From NCBI GenBank assembly GCA_029204225.1, contig CM055107.1:47538476-47602475 (forward strand): a DNA stretch of 64,000 nt, written 5' to 3'. The notes beneath the pieces are model-generated. The model did not search any database. It was not told the DNA's origin and saw nothing but the letters and a program-made list of their open reading frames with translations. Shown here piece after piece: positions 9,439 through 19,850 of the stretch. Source of the DNA: Diphasiastrum complanatum. Lineage: Eukaryota; Streptophyta; Lycopodiopsida; Lycopodiales; Lycopodiaceae. The position numbers were made by a program, and so were the translations under genes. Every line of letters begins with the position of its first letter. Position 1 is the stretch's first letter.

Positions 9439-11502
9439 ATTTTCAATTGTCTTTCATAATTTTCGAAATGTCGAGGATTTCTTTTAAAATTATGGGAAAA
9501 CCTCAAGATATTCCGTTAAAAGAGAAGAAAAAATTCATGTACTATTTCACCAAAGGGGTCAACAACACAAAGCTTTCGGAGCTTTTTATTCATTTAGCTG
9601 AGAAGCTTGGCAGAGGAGACTCGCAATTCAAAGTTCAAGGAAGATTGCTTGCTGATCAACCAGATGAGGATCAAGAAGAAGGTTTTGTGAATATACTTGT
9701 AAAGGAGACGGATAAGTCTCGTTCTATTTTCATTCTGAACGAGACTATGATAAAGATCCGACTTTGTCAGGACGAGGCCATCAAAGCCTATTTTGATAAA
9801 GCTCTAGCTACTTTGGTGAGTATTTATAAAATATATTTGTAATCATGTTTGTTTCATGCTTAGCATAGTTGGTATTAGATATAAAATTATTTAAACTTTT
9901 AGATTTAAGCTTTTAGTCATTATATTTTAAACTTGATTTTTGTTTCTGTCCAGAACATGAAGCAATGCTTAAAAATGGTTTTAGCTGCTATTGCTGAGGG
10001 ATCCGATCTATTCATTACGGAGTTCAAAAGGTGTATCTATTGGACCTCGCAAGCCCGCTTCTAACACTGCTCAGGTCACAAAGCTGGCCTCTAAAAATGT
10101 TGAGGATGAAACCGTAGCCGGCCCTCATCCCAAAATAAAAAGATCTCATAATATTTATGAGACTTCGCCCACTAGACTACAAGACAACTTGCCAAATTAA
10201 GAGATGATATCCATAAAACAAAAAAAATAAAAGAAACAACTTTAATTTTAGACATAAATCAGTGTGATAGACCACTTGTAGACCCAATAACTGGAGACAG
10301 GCCAATGGAAGTTAGAGAGCCTAATGAAACACATGTACATAATTTAAAGATCATACACAGGCCATACTTACTCCCTTTGTTGTTTTGGTTGATCCCAACG
10401 AATGCAACGATGTTGCAAATTTTGATTTTTCTTTATTAGATTCATATCAGTTTTTTTGTTCTTGAGGGGATACACAGTTAATTTCAAAAAATTTAAGAAA
10501 AAGGTCTTATACACTCTGCATCGCCGATATATCATATGGATTTCAGATGAAGAAATCATTAAATGATGATACTCCTTTCCAATTCACTGAAATCCATAGT
10601 TTTATGCAGGGCTTTCTTGAAGTCACAACTTCTCCAATTTGGAGAGTTGTTATTCTTCATTCTTCTTGGCAGTTAGCATCAGTACAGAAAGCTCTACTAA
10701 CTTTCTGTAATGCGGGAATTGAGAATGTTGTGTGGTAAGTTCTTAAGTTCCTAGATTATCAATTTGTATTTTAATTCATAATTTTATTTTAAATTTTCTA
10801 TTTCAAAATTAAAATTTTAAATTGATTTTACTTGTGATGTTCCATGTTAGGTACAAGCCCAATGTCAAGAACTCGGGAGGAGCTCGACTTTGCAATGAAA
10901 TAGAATACATAACCATCGGTTATTATTCTTTGGATGACAAATGCTCGATGCTATATTATAACACTTCCGGACTGACAAGTTTTGGAGACTTGTTCCAGTA
11001 TCCAGTTGTGACAAAGAAATTAAAAAATCCAATGACCGGTGTCGTGGCTTGTCCCTACCAAAAGCCACAACAATGAATTAATCATTTATTTGATATTTTT
11101 TCTCACCCAGCTGATTGGATTTTAGATTTATTTAGCGGTAGCGGCACTACGAGCGCATGTGCTGTTCAGAAAGACAGACATGTTGCTGTAGTATATTCAG
11201 ATACTAATTTAGTTGATTTTATAAAAATGAGAATGAAATCTCTTTAAATTTTGCCAGATGAATTATCTGAGATGGGAAAGAGTTTGGACAACGATGATAC
11301 AATAATTTCCTTGTCCAAGGAACCTCAGCCTCCTGCTAGCGAAAAATGAGACGACACATGAGAATTTGCTGATGTCCTAGTTCAAGATTACAATGTAGTA
11401 ACTGTAGTCGAGAAAATTATAGAAGAGGTGCCACTTGATAGTACAATGGCTACTCAAGAAAAAGCAAAAGAAAAAGATGTAAATGACATCGATGATTTTT
11501 GA
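9439..11502 (+). pseudogene. Decayed N4/N6 DNA methyltransferase-like gene
   Basis: Plausible exons are 9439-9815, 9954-about 10734 and 10851-11502, with GTGAGT and GTAAGT donors and pyrimidine-AG acceptors. Across them the translation shows class-beta amino-methyltransferase landmarks in family order. A motif IV position, CIADISYGF (10520-10543), stands where DPPY is expected. VVWYKPN is formed exactly across the 10735-10850 intron, followed by GGARLCNEIEYITI. QKPQQ precedes a hydrophobic strand. The AdoMet-binding motif I is DLFSGSGTT at 11125-11151. Such enzymes methylate adenine N6 or cytosine N4 in DNA. The gene is broken: at least three frame changes (about 10015, 10185 and 10370), stops at about 10430, 11074, 11236, 11347 and 11359, and DPPY replaced by DISY. 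The N-terminal exon (9439-9815) matches nothing I know. Eukaryotic introns argue against bacterial contamination. It could be a captured gene inside a transposon; no transposase is seen next to it. Confidence 0.7.
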
Positions 11503-12145
11503 AAATAAAAAATTCTCTTTTGTTTTAAAGAATAATTGTGTTTATATTTTTTGATATATTATGTTTTGAATTCTTTTTGATTGATTTAATATTTTTAAAT
11601 TTATATTTTAACGATTTAGAATTTAAAATTTGAAAGATTTTAAAAATTTTAACATTGATAACTATTACCAAAAATTAAAATTGTAATGATTTGTCAAGTT
11701 TACAATATTTTAATTTTAGATGTGGTTTTATAATATTTTTTGTAAAAAAAATATTGTTAAAAATTGTAAGAAAAAAATTAGATTTTTTTCAGGGTGATTT
11801 AAATATTATCACAAATAATTTAATCTCGATTATTGTAAAGTAATTATATTTGCGTTTACGTAATGTTTGAATATTTAATAAACTTACATGAGTGTAAGTA
11901 AATATTTTCAAAAATTTGAAAAAAAAAAAATATTGATTCAAATTCTTAACATAATCTAAAAAATATTTTTTTTGATACAAGAATTGTAATTTAGAAAACT
12001 TTTAAAATTTCAGAAAAAAAAAACTATAACTTTTGTTTTTAGTAAGCAAAAAATATTTTTTAGGTATTTTAGTGGTTGTGTATCTAATGATTTTATTTTA
12101 AATAGTATTATTATTAAATATAAACTAATTTTAAGCTATTTATAG
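11503..12145. other. AT-rich spacer
   Basis: A very A/T-rich stretch beginning with AATAAA directly after the methyltransferase relic. No gene seen. From about 11925 to 12315 it resembles 54170-54422 and is therefore part of a dispersed repeat. Confidence 0.5.
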
Positions 12146-12319
12146 AAATCTATTGACAAATTTTTTGTAGCTTTAATTATTTTCTTGCAAAATACTACAT
12201 TTTTTTTTTACTATTACAATATATTTATTTGAAGCATTTTAAATTTGGATACTTTTAAAAAAAAATTAAATTAAAAAAAATAGATCTTCAAGTCATTTAT
12301 CTTTTTTTTGGTCATCATG

Positions 12320-13020
12320 TTCAAAAATTCGAGTCTTCAAAAATTCAAGACTCGAAACTCGAATTTTTAGAGATTTTCACTCGACTCAAATTTTTTGAGG
12401 CTAGAATTTCTCTAGACTCGAATTTTTGGGAACGACTCGAATTTTGGAGGCTCGAATTCTTATAGACTCGAATTATTCAATGAACTTAAATTTTCGTAAG
12501 AACTCGAATTTTTTTAGTCGACTCGAATATTTCTAGGCTCGAATTGTTTTAGACTTGAATTTTTGGAGGAACTCAAAATATTCTAGACTCGAATTTTTGG
12601 ACGAACTCGAATTTTTTGAGGCTCGAATTTTTGGACGAACTCGATTTTTTGGAAGAACTCAAAATATTCTAGACTCAAATTTTTGGACGAACTCAAATTT
12701 TTGGAGGAACTCGATTTTTTGGAAAAACTCGAAATACTCTAGACTCAATTTTTGGACGAACTCGAATTTTTTGAGGATTGAACTTTTTGACGAACTCGAT
12801 TTTTTGGACGAACTAGAATTTTTTGAGGCTAGAATTTTTCTAGACTCGAATTTTTGGACGAACTCGAATTTTTGGAGGAACTCAAATTTTTGGATGAACT
12901 CAAATTTTTTGGATGACCTCGAATTTTTGGTCGAACTTGATTTTTAGAACGAACTCGATTTTTAGATAGAACTCGAATTTTTTTCAAACGATATATTGAA
13001 TTTTTCCAAACGACAGTGTG
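12320..13020 (+). repeat. CTCGAATTTTT minisatellite
   Basis: About 700 bp of degenerate units of roughly 17-25 bp built on 'GAACTCGAATTTTTGGA' with variants ctcaaat, ctcgatt and ctagaat. It is mirrored in copy 2 at about 14610-15310. The 130-codon frame over it (12555-12947), with recurring FWTNSNFW, is only the translation of the repeat. Confidence 0.85.
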
Positions 13021-13060
13021 AATTTTCAAATCATCACCCGTCACCTAGATCGGCCGCTAT

Positions 13061-13089
13061 TGCCCGTCAACGACGGGCACTCGCAACTA

Positions 13090-13090
<1 letters not shown>
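13061..13090 (+). mobile_element. Helitron-type 3' terminus
   Basis: An 8-bp stem hairpin TGCCCGTC-AAC-GACGGGCA (13061-13079) is followed 7 bases later by CTAG (13087-13090) and a T. A GC-rich hairpin just before a terminal CTRR inserted ahead of T is the hallmark of Helitron 3' ends. The same arrangement occurs at 18113-18142. I did not find the 5' TC end, so the element's length is unknown. Confidence 0.6.

Positions 13091-13091
<1 letters not shown>

Positions 13092-13126
<35 letters not shown>
13092..13126. repeat. (TA)n microsatellite
   Basis: A tract of TA dinucleotides directly follows the Helitron terminus. In copy 2 of the duplication it is much shorter (about 15334-15344). Confidence 0.9.
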
Positions 13127-13699
13127 TATGTACATTTTTGCGCATGTGTATGGGTGCACCCATGTATCCTCCTCCCCTCACCCATCCATGTGCTTTTTCT
13201 AACTAAAAAACTTGGGGAGGAGGATGCATGTATGGGGAATGTGCATATCCCCATACATTTGTACATTGTGGTGGACCCCAAAAAGATTCCTCACCCCCTC
13301 CCTCGCACGTACTAAATTCAAATACTTAAAGTTTGAAGTTAAGGTTTTATTTTCTTCACACATTTCAATGTGCTTTAAACTTTAGCCAATAATCTTTATT
13401 ACTTGGCTTTCTTTTTTATTATTAAATTATCAAAGTTTTACCCATAATTCATAAACATAAATTTTTTTCTTGACTACCTTAAACTGGTTTTTTTTTTTTA
13501 ATCCTTCAGATTCCTATCTTGGCCTGTCATTTTCAGGAGTATTTAACCACAAGCCCAAACTCACTAGCTTTAACTCCTAAATTGTTACCCGCAAGCTTTT
13601 ATTCATGGGTCAAAAAATGCACAATTGAAAAAAAAGGAGGGGGATGAGGGGAGGGGAGTAAAAGACACAATAAAAAAAGAAAAATAGAGGGGGAGGGGG

Positions 13700-14022
13700 G
13701 ATTTGGAACACGCGTGCATGCACACACACACACAGATGCACGCACACACGAGTGAGTGAGTGAGTGAGTGTGTGTGTGTGTGCACACGCGCGTGCGTCCG
13801 CCCACGCATGTGTGTGTGTGTGTGTGCGTGCGTGTGCGCGTGTTCGTTGTGTGTGTGTGACCCTCGACACAACAAATGTGTGTGTGTGTGTGTGCGCGCA
13901 CATGTGCACGCACGTGCACACACACACATCTCCATATAAAAAACCTTTTGTGGATGAGATATATTGTATGAAGTATAGAGTCTAGAGTCCTTTTTTCTCC
14001 TTCTCTCTTTTCCACGGGCCCC

Positions 14023-14083
<61 letters not shown>

Positions 14084-14085
14084 CA
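13700..14085. repeat. Compound CA/TG and (TC)n microsatellites
   Basis: Alternating CA, GAGTG, TG and CG runs span about 13718-13928, and a pure TC tract spans about 14026-14081. Six-frame translation gives HTHT and RERE strings with no biological meaning. Copy 2 has the same block at about 15940-16321, with a (TC)n about 18 bases longer. Confidence 0.9.
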
Positions 14086-14435
14086 AGCTGACCAACCACC
14101 CATAGAGGGAGGGAGGTCCCTCCATGCCCCTAAAAAGAATGAAGAAGGTTAAAATGTGTGTGTGCCTCCATTTCATTAAAAGTAAATATATCAATATTTA
14201 CTCCCCCCCCACGCACGCACGCACACACATACACTTTTTCTTAAATGTAAATCTCTCATAAAAAAAATATGAATGTAAATCCACTTAAAAATGTGAACCC
14301 CCACTCTCCATAAAACAAAAAAAATGTGAACTCCCACTCTCCATAAAACAAAAGAAGGTGAAGGAGCTTTTTGGCTTCCCATGAATTAAGTTTTTTTTTT
14401 TAAAAGGAGACAAAAAAAAGTCCCCATCAAGAAAG

Positions 14436-16242
14436 AAATCTATTGACAAATTTTTTGTAGCTTTAATTATTTTCTTGCAAAATACTACATTTTTTTTTTA
14501 CTATTACAATATATTTATTTGAAGCATTTTAAATTTGGATACTTTTAAAAAAAAATTAAATTAAAAAAAATAGATCTTCAAGTCATTTATCTTTTTTTTG
14601 GTCATCATGTTCAAAAATTCGAGTCTTCAAAAATTCAAGACTCGAAACTCGAATTTTTAGAGATTTTCACTCGACTCAAATTTTTTGAGGCTAGAATTTC
14701 TCTAGACTCGAATTTTTGGGAACGACTCGAATTTTGGAGGCTCGAATTCTTCTAGACTCGAATTATTCAATGAACTTAAATTTTCGTAAGAACTCGAATT
14801 TTTTTAGTCGACTCGAATATTTCTAGGCTCGAATTGTTTTAGACTTGAATTTTTGGAGGAACTCAAAATATTCTAGACTCGAATTTTTGGACGAACTCGA
14901 ATTTTTTGAGGCTCGAATTTTTGGACGAACTCGATTTTTTGGAAGAACTCAAAATATTCTAGACTCAAATTTTTGGACGAACTCAAATTTTTGGAGGAAC
15001 TCGATTTTTTGGAAAAACTCGAAATACTCTAGACTCAATTTTTGGACGAACTCGAATTTTTTGAGGATTGAACTTTTTGACGAACTCGATTTTTTGGACG
15101 AACTAGAATTTTTTGAGGCTAGAATTTTTCTAGACTCGAATTTTTGGACGAACTCGAATTTTTGGAGGAACTCAAATTTTTGGATGAACTCAAATTTTTT
15201 GGATGACCTCGAATTTTTGGTCGAACTTGATTTTTAGAACGAACTCGATTTTTAGATAGAACTCGAATTTTTTTCAAACGATATATTGAATTTTTCCAAA
15301 CGACAGTGTGAATTTTCAAATCATCACCCGTCTATATATATATAAACTTATGTACATTTTTGCGCATGTGTATGGGTGCACCCATGTATCCTCCTCCCCT
15401 CACCCATCCATGTGCTTTTTCTAACTAAAAAACTTGGGGAGGAGGATGCATGTATGGGGAATGTGCATATCCCCATACATTTGTACATTGTGGTGGACCC
15501 CAAAAAGATTCCTCACCCCCTCCCTCGCACGTACTAAATTCAAATACTTAAAGTTTGAAGTTAAGGTTTTATTTTCTTCACACATTTCAATGTGCTTTAA
15601 ACTTTAGCCAATAATCTTTATTACTTGGCTTTCTTTTTTATTATTAAATTATCAAAGTTTTACCCATAATTCATAAACATAAATTTTTTTCTTGACTACC
15701 TTAAACTGGTTTTTTTTTTTTAATCCTTCAGATTCCTATCTTGGCCTGTCATTTTCAGGAGTATTTAACCACAAGCCCAAACTCACTAGCTTTAACTCCT
15801 AAATTGTTACCCGCAAGCTTTTATTCATGGGTCAAAAAATGCACAATTGAAAAAAAAGGAGGGGGATGAGGGGAGGGGAGTAAAAGACACAATAAAAAAA
15901 GAAAAATAGAGGGGGAGGGGGGATTTGGAACACGCGTGCATGCACACACACACACAGATGCACGCACACACGAGTGAGTGAGTGAGTGAGTGTGTGTGTG
16001 TGTGCACACGCGCGTGCGTCCGCCCACGCATGTGTGTGTGTGTGTGTGCGTGCGTGTGCGCGTGTTCGTTGTGTGTGTGTGACCCTCGACACAACAAATG
16101 TGTGTGTGTGTGTGCGCGCACATGTGCACGCACGTGCACACACACACATCTCCATATAAAAAACCTTTTGTGGATGAGATATATTGTATGAAGTATAGAG
16201 TCTAGAGTCCTTTTTTCTCCTTCTCTCTTTTCCACGGGCCCC

Positions 16243-16323
<81 letters not shown>

Positions 16324-16675
16324 CAAGCTGACCAACCACCCATAGAGGGAGGGAGGTCCCTCCATGCCCCTAAAAAGAATGAAGAAGGTTAAAATGTGTG
16401 TGTGCCTCCATTTCATTAAAAGTAAATATATCAATATTTACTCCCCCCCCACGCACGCACGCACACACATACACTTTTTCTTAAATGTAAATCTCTCATA
16501 AAAAAAATATGAATGTAAATCCACTTAAAAATGTGAACCCCCACTCTCCATAAAACAAAAAAAATGTGAACTCCCACTCTCCATAAAACAAAAGAAGGTG
16601 AAGGAGCTTTTTGGCTTCCCATGAATTAAGTTTTTTTTTTTAAAAGGAGACAAAAAAAAGTCCCCATCAAGAAAG
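14436..16675 (+). repeat. Tandem duplication, copy 2 (2,240 bp)
   Basis: Second copy of the segment at 12146-14435, in direct orientation. The junction carries 'gaaagaaatc', and the same ten bases recur at the right edge just before the poly-C run, consistent with unequal exchange or slippage at short homology. It lacks the Helitron hairpin and CTAG: 'catcacccgtc' runs straight into a short TA tract. Confidence 0.9.
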
Positions 16676-16678
16676 AAA

Positions 16679-16679
<1 letters not shown>

Positions 16680-16725
<46 letters not shown>
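16680..16725. repeat. Poly-C homopolymer (46 C)
   Basis: An unbroken run of 46 C on the plus strand is followed by G, CC and an A tract. It lies exactly at the outer edge of the tandem duplication. It could form G-quadruplex or i-motif structures, or be partly an assembly effect. Confidence 0.9.
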
Positions 16726-16726
<1 letters not shown>

Positions 16727-16829
16727 CCAAAAAAAAAAAAACTAAGGCTTTTAAGGGCAAGAGCATATCTTTTTTTAACACTCCCTCGCCCCTTTTTTGT
16801 CACATGGCAAAACCCACCCACCCATCTTC

Positions 16830-16895
16830 CCCGAGCACTTAAACCAACGGCCTCTTGCCCAAACAATTTGCTTTTAACCATTAGAGAGCAAACCC
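16830..16895 (-). repeat. tRNA-like (SINE-type) fragment
   Basis: Read on the minus strand, an A-box-like TTTGCTCTCTAATGGTTAAA is followed about 40 bases later by a B-box-like GTTGGTTTAAGTGC. The pair resembles the internal Pol III promoter of a tRNA-derived SINE. The cloverleaf is not intact, so this is not a functional tRNA. Confidence 0.3.
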
Positions 16896-16919
16896 GCACT
16901 CCGCCCACCCCATATGTTC

Positions 16920-17878
16920 TCCTCTTCTCCTGTCAATCCACCTAAAAAAACATCATCGATGAGCAGAACCGCACTAAGATTTATTATATGGCTTTCGTAT
17001 TTATTTTGAATTACCAAAATTTTACCCATAGATCATGAACAGAAAGTTTAACCCAAAGTTCTTTTCTCCATTTAGTATCCATGCTCTATTGAAGAACATA
17101 TTTACTAATCCCAAATAGCAGAAGTTGAATATTTAAAACTAGACATTTTTTTATTTATTCAAATTGAAATGGAATCCTTTGTTCTTACCTCTAGGGTTCT
17201 TCCTTTTTCTTTCTTCCCAACTCTGTAGTTTTTTATTCACTTGATGTACAAGTTGTTTGATCAATATGTCTCATCCTTTCCTCTTGCTCCTATAGTACCT
17301 TGCCAAGAATGGATGTGACAATCTACCTCTGAAATCCTAACACATGCGATCTTTTGGTTTTGATCCAATCCTGTTTCTCATTTGAAAGACAAGTTTTTTG
17401 TTTTTGGTAACCATGGTCGAACTGTTACATCATCTCAAGTATTGTCATCTTTGAGAGCTATAAAATGCATTCATATGATGGAAGGTCGAATGAATGGTGT
17501 TCATTTTTTAATTGCACACTATTTTAGGGCTCACCAAGAATTGGGCATCTTGAATCATTGAGATTAGTGTCTCCGAGAGACTTCAATCTCTTTTTTCATC
17601 ACTGGTATCTAACTTTATCCATACTTGCAACAACCTGCTTGGTGTGCTGATATAGTCGGTCGTTTACTTTTTGGCATTTTCAAGAAGTGGTCCAGTATTG
17701 CAACGGGCTTCGTCATGCATGTCGTCTGTTTCATCCAATGCTGCACGTCGAGACGAGCCCACATCAACAAATCGGGCTCCAAGCAGTTCAGTATACACAG
17801 AGAAATGCACATGCACACTCATACAAACATGCACACACCATCGGCCACATAAATCACACATGCATACACACACGCACA

Positions 17879-17880
<2 letters not shown>
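16920..17880. other. No gene seen
   Basis: About 1 kb of moderately AT-rich sequence. Short open frames on both strands near 17.6-17.9 kb carry no recognisable motif and run into the (CA)n tract. Confidence 0.4.

Positions 17881-17882
<2 letters not shown>

Positions 17883-17920
<38 letters not shown>
17883..17920. repeat. (CA)n microsatellite
   Basis: About 19 CA units, within a longer CA-rich stretch from 17795 to 18020. Confidence 0.95.
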
Positions 17921-17921
<1 letters not shown>

Positions 17922-18019
17922 ATTAATCACATAAATCACACACACCATCAAGCACAAATCATACACACAAATCCACATACACAGATAACACATGCACTCA
18001 CGTACATACACACACATAC

Positions 18020-18142
18020 ATCGGCCACCCGTCAACGACCATCGGCCACCCATCAACGACCATTGGCTGTCCATCAACGACCATCGGCCACCCGTCAACG
18101 ACGGCCAACCATTGCCCGTCAACGACGGGCACTCTTTACTAG
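18020..18142 (+). mobile_element. Second Helitron-type 3' end with 21-bp subterminal repeats
   Basis: Four 21-bp units of the type 'atcggccacccgtcaacgac' (18020-18103) lead into the hairpin TGCCCGTC-AAC-GACGGGCA (18113-18131). After 7 bases comes CTAG (18139-18142), then T. The hairpin is identical to that at 13061-13079 and shares the word CCCGTCAACGAC with the units, so the repeats probably arose from the hairpin arm. Subterminal minisatellites next to a 3' hairpin are common in Helitrons. The 5' end was not found. Confidence 0.65.
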
Positions 18143-18312
<170 letters not shown>

Positions 18313-18345
18313 TAAATACATATATATTTGACAATGTATTTCAGA

Positions 18346-18441
18346 ATCTCCCGTCGCGGCGGGAGGTTCTGGCAACAATTGTTAAATAGAATGTTTATAT
18401 CACATATTTGTATACATATATTTAATATATGGCAGATATAT

Positions 18442-18509
<68 letters not shown>

Positions 18510-18610
18510 TTTTTTAACAAAAAATGAAACACTCCGAACCTCCTGCCGCGACGGGAGGTTCTGAATTTTTTTTAAACAAAAAATGAAACACTCAGAACCT
18601 CTGAGTTTTT
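18346..18610. repeat. GC-rich hairpins flanking a (TA)n tract
   Basis: A 12-bp stem (CAGAATCTCCCG with CGGGAGGTTCTG, one mismatch, 6-base loop TCGCGG) lies at 18346-18375. A closely related hairpin with loop CCGCGA lies at about 18536-18564. Between them is a (TA)n tract at about 18449-18506. A further direct repeat, 'aacaaaaaatgaaacactc', occurs at about 18517 and 18578 and leads each time into 'gaacctc'. Confidence 0.7.
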
Positions 18611-19850
18611 TTTCCAACAATTTAATTAATAAAAATGGTCTTTATTATAAATTTATAACTTATCTCCCAGCAAAATTGAATGAATAATACCATTGAATCA
18701 GACTTTTCCTTGCAAGTAAATGGATGCTTTGAAACTTTAAGAGAAGTAAAAATCAGAACATGAAAAAAAAAAACTTGGAGCTTGAGGTTTCTAAATTATG
18801 TAACAAAAATAACTATTGAGATGGGGAGGAGGTTTATCTATCTTTGTGGATAGATGTTCATTTGCTTATGGGATATATGAATTGCCACGTGTCAACAACG
18901 TGTTGAACTCATAAAAAAACAAATCTAATTGATTTTGGCTTTTTGGGAAAGCCATCTTATTGTAATTGTGGGTCTTTAGCCACAATTCTTGGAAATGGAC
19001 GATTTCAGAATCTATATATACTCATGAGTTCTGTCATGTTTCTAGAAATACTTATGGAATAATTGTTGTCTTTTTCTTGTGCTCTCCTCTCCTTGTTTTT
19101 TGAAAGACATATAATTAAAAATTGCACACAGAACATAAAGACATAAATAACTTCTCAAAACATAAAAGTGAAAATTAGTAGAATTAAATGATGAATAACA
19201 CTAAACGTCTACTAAATAAAAATCATAAATTTATACAACCCAAAAATAAATAAAAGAATAAACAAATTACAAGAATAAACAATTGAAAGAAATTAAAAGA
19301 ATATACAAATAACATCACATAATCATAACATTAATAGATTAAATATTCAAAAAAGTGAATAAATTCTAAAATATAAATAATACAAAGAAAATTGAATATA
19401 ATCAAAATAATTATAAAATAACTAGAAAAATATATCAATAACAAAAATATTATAAGTATCAACAAATCATCAAAAAAATCGAATATATCTGTTAAGAAAT
19501 CATAAAAATTTAAAAAGTTGATTATTTAATAAAATATTAAAATAAAACTATAGATAAATAAAATACAAAATAGCACAATAAATAAGATATATAAAAATGG
19601 AATACAACAAAATAGAATTTCAAAATAAATGTATCAATAATATAATTTAAAACTAAAATTACAAAAAAAAATATTAACAAATACAATAAAATAAAAAAAT
19701 TAATGAGAATAAAAAAGTACAAAACATATTAAAAAATTAATCAAAAAACAGCTACTAAAAATAAAATATATAAAGCTAAGAAAAAAACAAAAACTTTAAA
19801 AGAATAATGAAAAACAATAATGCAAGTTACCAGAAAAAAAAGCCTTTAAG
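18611..19850. other. A-rich gene-free stretch
   Basis: Strongly A-rich on the plus strand between about 19120 and 19840, with no coding signal. Confidence 0.5.

Larger units (their letters stand above)
12146..14435 (+). repeat. Tandem duplication, copy 1 (2,290 bp)
   Basis: It begins 'gaaatctattgacaaa' and is followed directly by a second copy that begins with the same bases. It contains the CTCGAATTTTT minisatellite, a Helitron-type 3' end (13061-13090), CA/TG-rich SSRs and a (TC)n tract. Copy 2 lacks about 60-70 bases around 13043-13110, and the (TC)n and (TG)n lengths differ. Otherwise only isolated substitutions are apparent, for example near 12449 against 14749. Confidence 0.9.

Noticed and set aside
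10425-11361. Alternative genetic code (TGA as sense codon)
   Set aside because: The nearby UBE2C gene ends at TGA in the normal way, and the relic also has frameshifts and a TAA; decay explains it better.
9439-11502. Bacterial contamination or an organellar insert as source of the methyltransferase sequence
   Set aside because: Conserved words are interrupted by introns with GT-AG borders, one splitting WYKPN precisely, and flanks are typical nuclear repeats.
12555-13044. Open frames with FWTNSNFW or SSSKNSS repeats on both strands
   Set aside because: They translate the CTCGAATTTTT minisatellite; the same frames recur in the duplicate at 14845-15319 and have no codon constraint.
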